Of a stretch of 64,000 bases of DNA, positions 63,425 to 64,000 are shown one piece after another. Source of the DNA: Adineta ricciae (taxonomy: Eukaryota > Rotifera > Eurotatoria > Adinetida > Adinetidae). Where the stretch lies: contig CAJNOJ010000061.1 of assembly GCA_905250025.1 (NCBI GenBank), positions 310,001 to 374,000 of the forward strand, written 5' to 3'. Under the pieces are notes generated by a model. That model was not told the origin of the DNA. It worked only from the letters and a program-made list of their open reading frames with translations, and searched no databases. Position 1 is the stretch's first letter. Each line of letters opens with the position of its first letter. Both the position numbers and the translations under genes were made by a program.

Positions 63425-64000
63425 TTATGATTCTAAATTTGTTTCACGTAATTGCTCTTCAACATCGTCAAGATCATCGCCGAATAAATCTTCATCGATT
63501 TGTACTTCTTCGTTGCCTTCATCGTCATCATTGTCATCATCATTGTTAACTGTTACGACTATGTCATCACAAGTTGAAACGGCGGCGGCAGCGGCAGCAC
63601 CACCCCCAGTTGCTTCATTAAATTCACTTGCTCCTTCAGCAAAGGCAGCTTAAATAAAATCCGTTTTTTTGTTACATAGCACAATGCGAATGTTTTTACA
63701 CAAACCTTGTTCAGCAGCTGCCTTTCGTCTTGCTTGTTTTTCTTGTTCAATTCGTCGATAGTTCTCAAATCGATCTTCGCTTGCTATCGTGCCTGTATTG
63801 TCTACTTCTCGAGCTTCTTGTGCTAGTAAATCAATATCATTCAAATCGCGAATAGCTGCTTTTCGTACAACCGATGCCTGAAAGAAAAGATACAAGTCAC
63901 GTTGAACATTGTAAAGATTTTCATACAGCTCCTTGTGCAGTTGCATCATCTGCTGGCTGTTCTTCTTCTTCTTCATCATCTGATCGATGTCGATAATCAA
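63425..64000 (-). CDS. ZC3H15: ZC3H15 (DFRP1/LEREPO4), C-terminal part only
   Basis: C-terminal portion of a CCCH protein that stabilises the DRG1 GTPase and acts in ribosome-associated control. The zinc fingers lie beyond the window edge. Visible exons: an acidic stretch from 64000 (YRHRSDDEEEEEQPADDAT), donor gtatg near 63928 with a 49-bp intron, then ASVVRKAAIRDLNDIDLLAQ and DNTGTIASEDRFENYRR, which match the family DVDETGI.VASLERF region. After a further intron comes an Ala-rich and acidic stretch (NDDDNDDDEGNEE) ending DEDLFGDDLDDVEEQL, the most conserved ZC3H15 C terminus, and a stop at 63425-63427. Identity rests on these C-terminal blocks only. Confidence 0.85.

Overview
The window is eukaryotic nuclear DNA from a small-genome invertebrate, most likely a bdelloid rotifer. 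This is an inference from AT-rich, gene-dense sequence, GT-AG introns mostly about 45-60 bp long, and metazoan genes (plexin, nanos, IFT140, YY1, MMACHC, MARCHF6) lying beside one or two genes that look foreign to animals. Other compact protostomes cannot be excluded. I see no transposon, rRNA, tRNA or CRISPR array. Two single ambiguous bases (N) occur at 23486 and 56722.

Layout. On the + strand at the left are a SAM-domain sphingomyelin-synthase-related gene (SAMD8) and an SLC16-type transporter. A minus-strand pair follows: the ER ubiquitin ligase MARCHF6, and upstream of it MMACHC (cobalamin processing). A + strand aldo-keto reductase of plant/fungal/bacterial type comes next, then an 8.2-kb minus-strand plexin. 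The next minus-strand run is YY1, a small single-pass membrane protein gene only 31 bp from YY1, and LUC7L; after a gap comes REEP5. A histidine-rich reticulocalbin (+) faces a frameshifted DUF1868 2H-phosphoesterase (-), which shares a very short divergent promoter with LSM4 (+). Two Tudor-domain genes (-) follow, then a Rad6-type E2 (+).

The centre holds a LRR-Roc-COR (Roco) gene (-) head to head with a tandem pair of coiled-coil proteins (+), each ending in a zinc finger resembling those of autophagy receptors. Next come IFT140 (-), divergent from an FKBP4/5-like immunophilin (+) with a heat-shock-element-like site in the shared promoter, then a TMEM144-family transporter (-). After 2.8 kb with no recognised gene comes nanos (+), converging on ZDHHC16 (-). 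The 3' end of ZC3H15 (-) closes the window.

Most genes are unrelated housekeeping functions. Associations that may be functional are: the Roco gene and the coiled-coil/zinc-finger pair sharing one promoter region; the two adjacent Tudor genes, which together with nanos suggest germline or RNA regulation; and the 2H-phosphoesterase/LSM4 bidirectional promoter, where both products may act on RNA. Several start codons sit directly after a polypyrimidine-AG, as expected if spliced-leader trans-splicing, known in bdelloids, is used here.

Gene ends were set by reading splice junctions by eye, choosing GT-AG pairs that restore family motifs in frame. First exons that are mostly non-coding could not be found.
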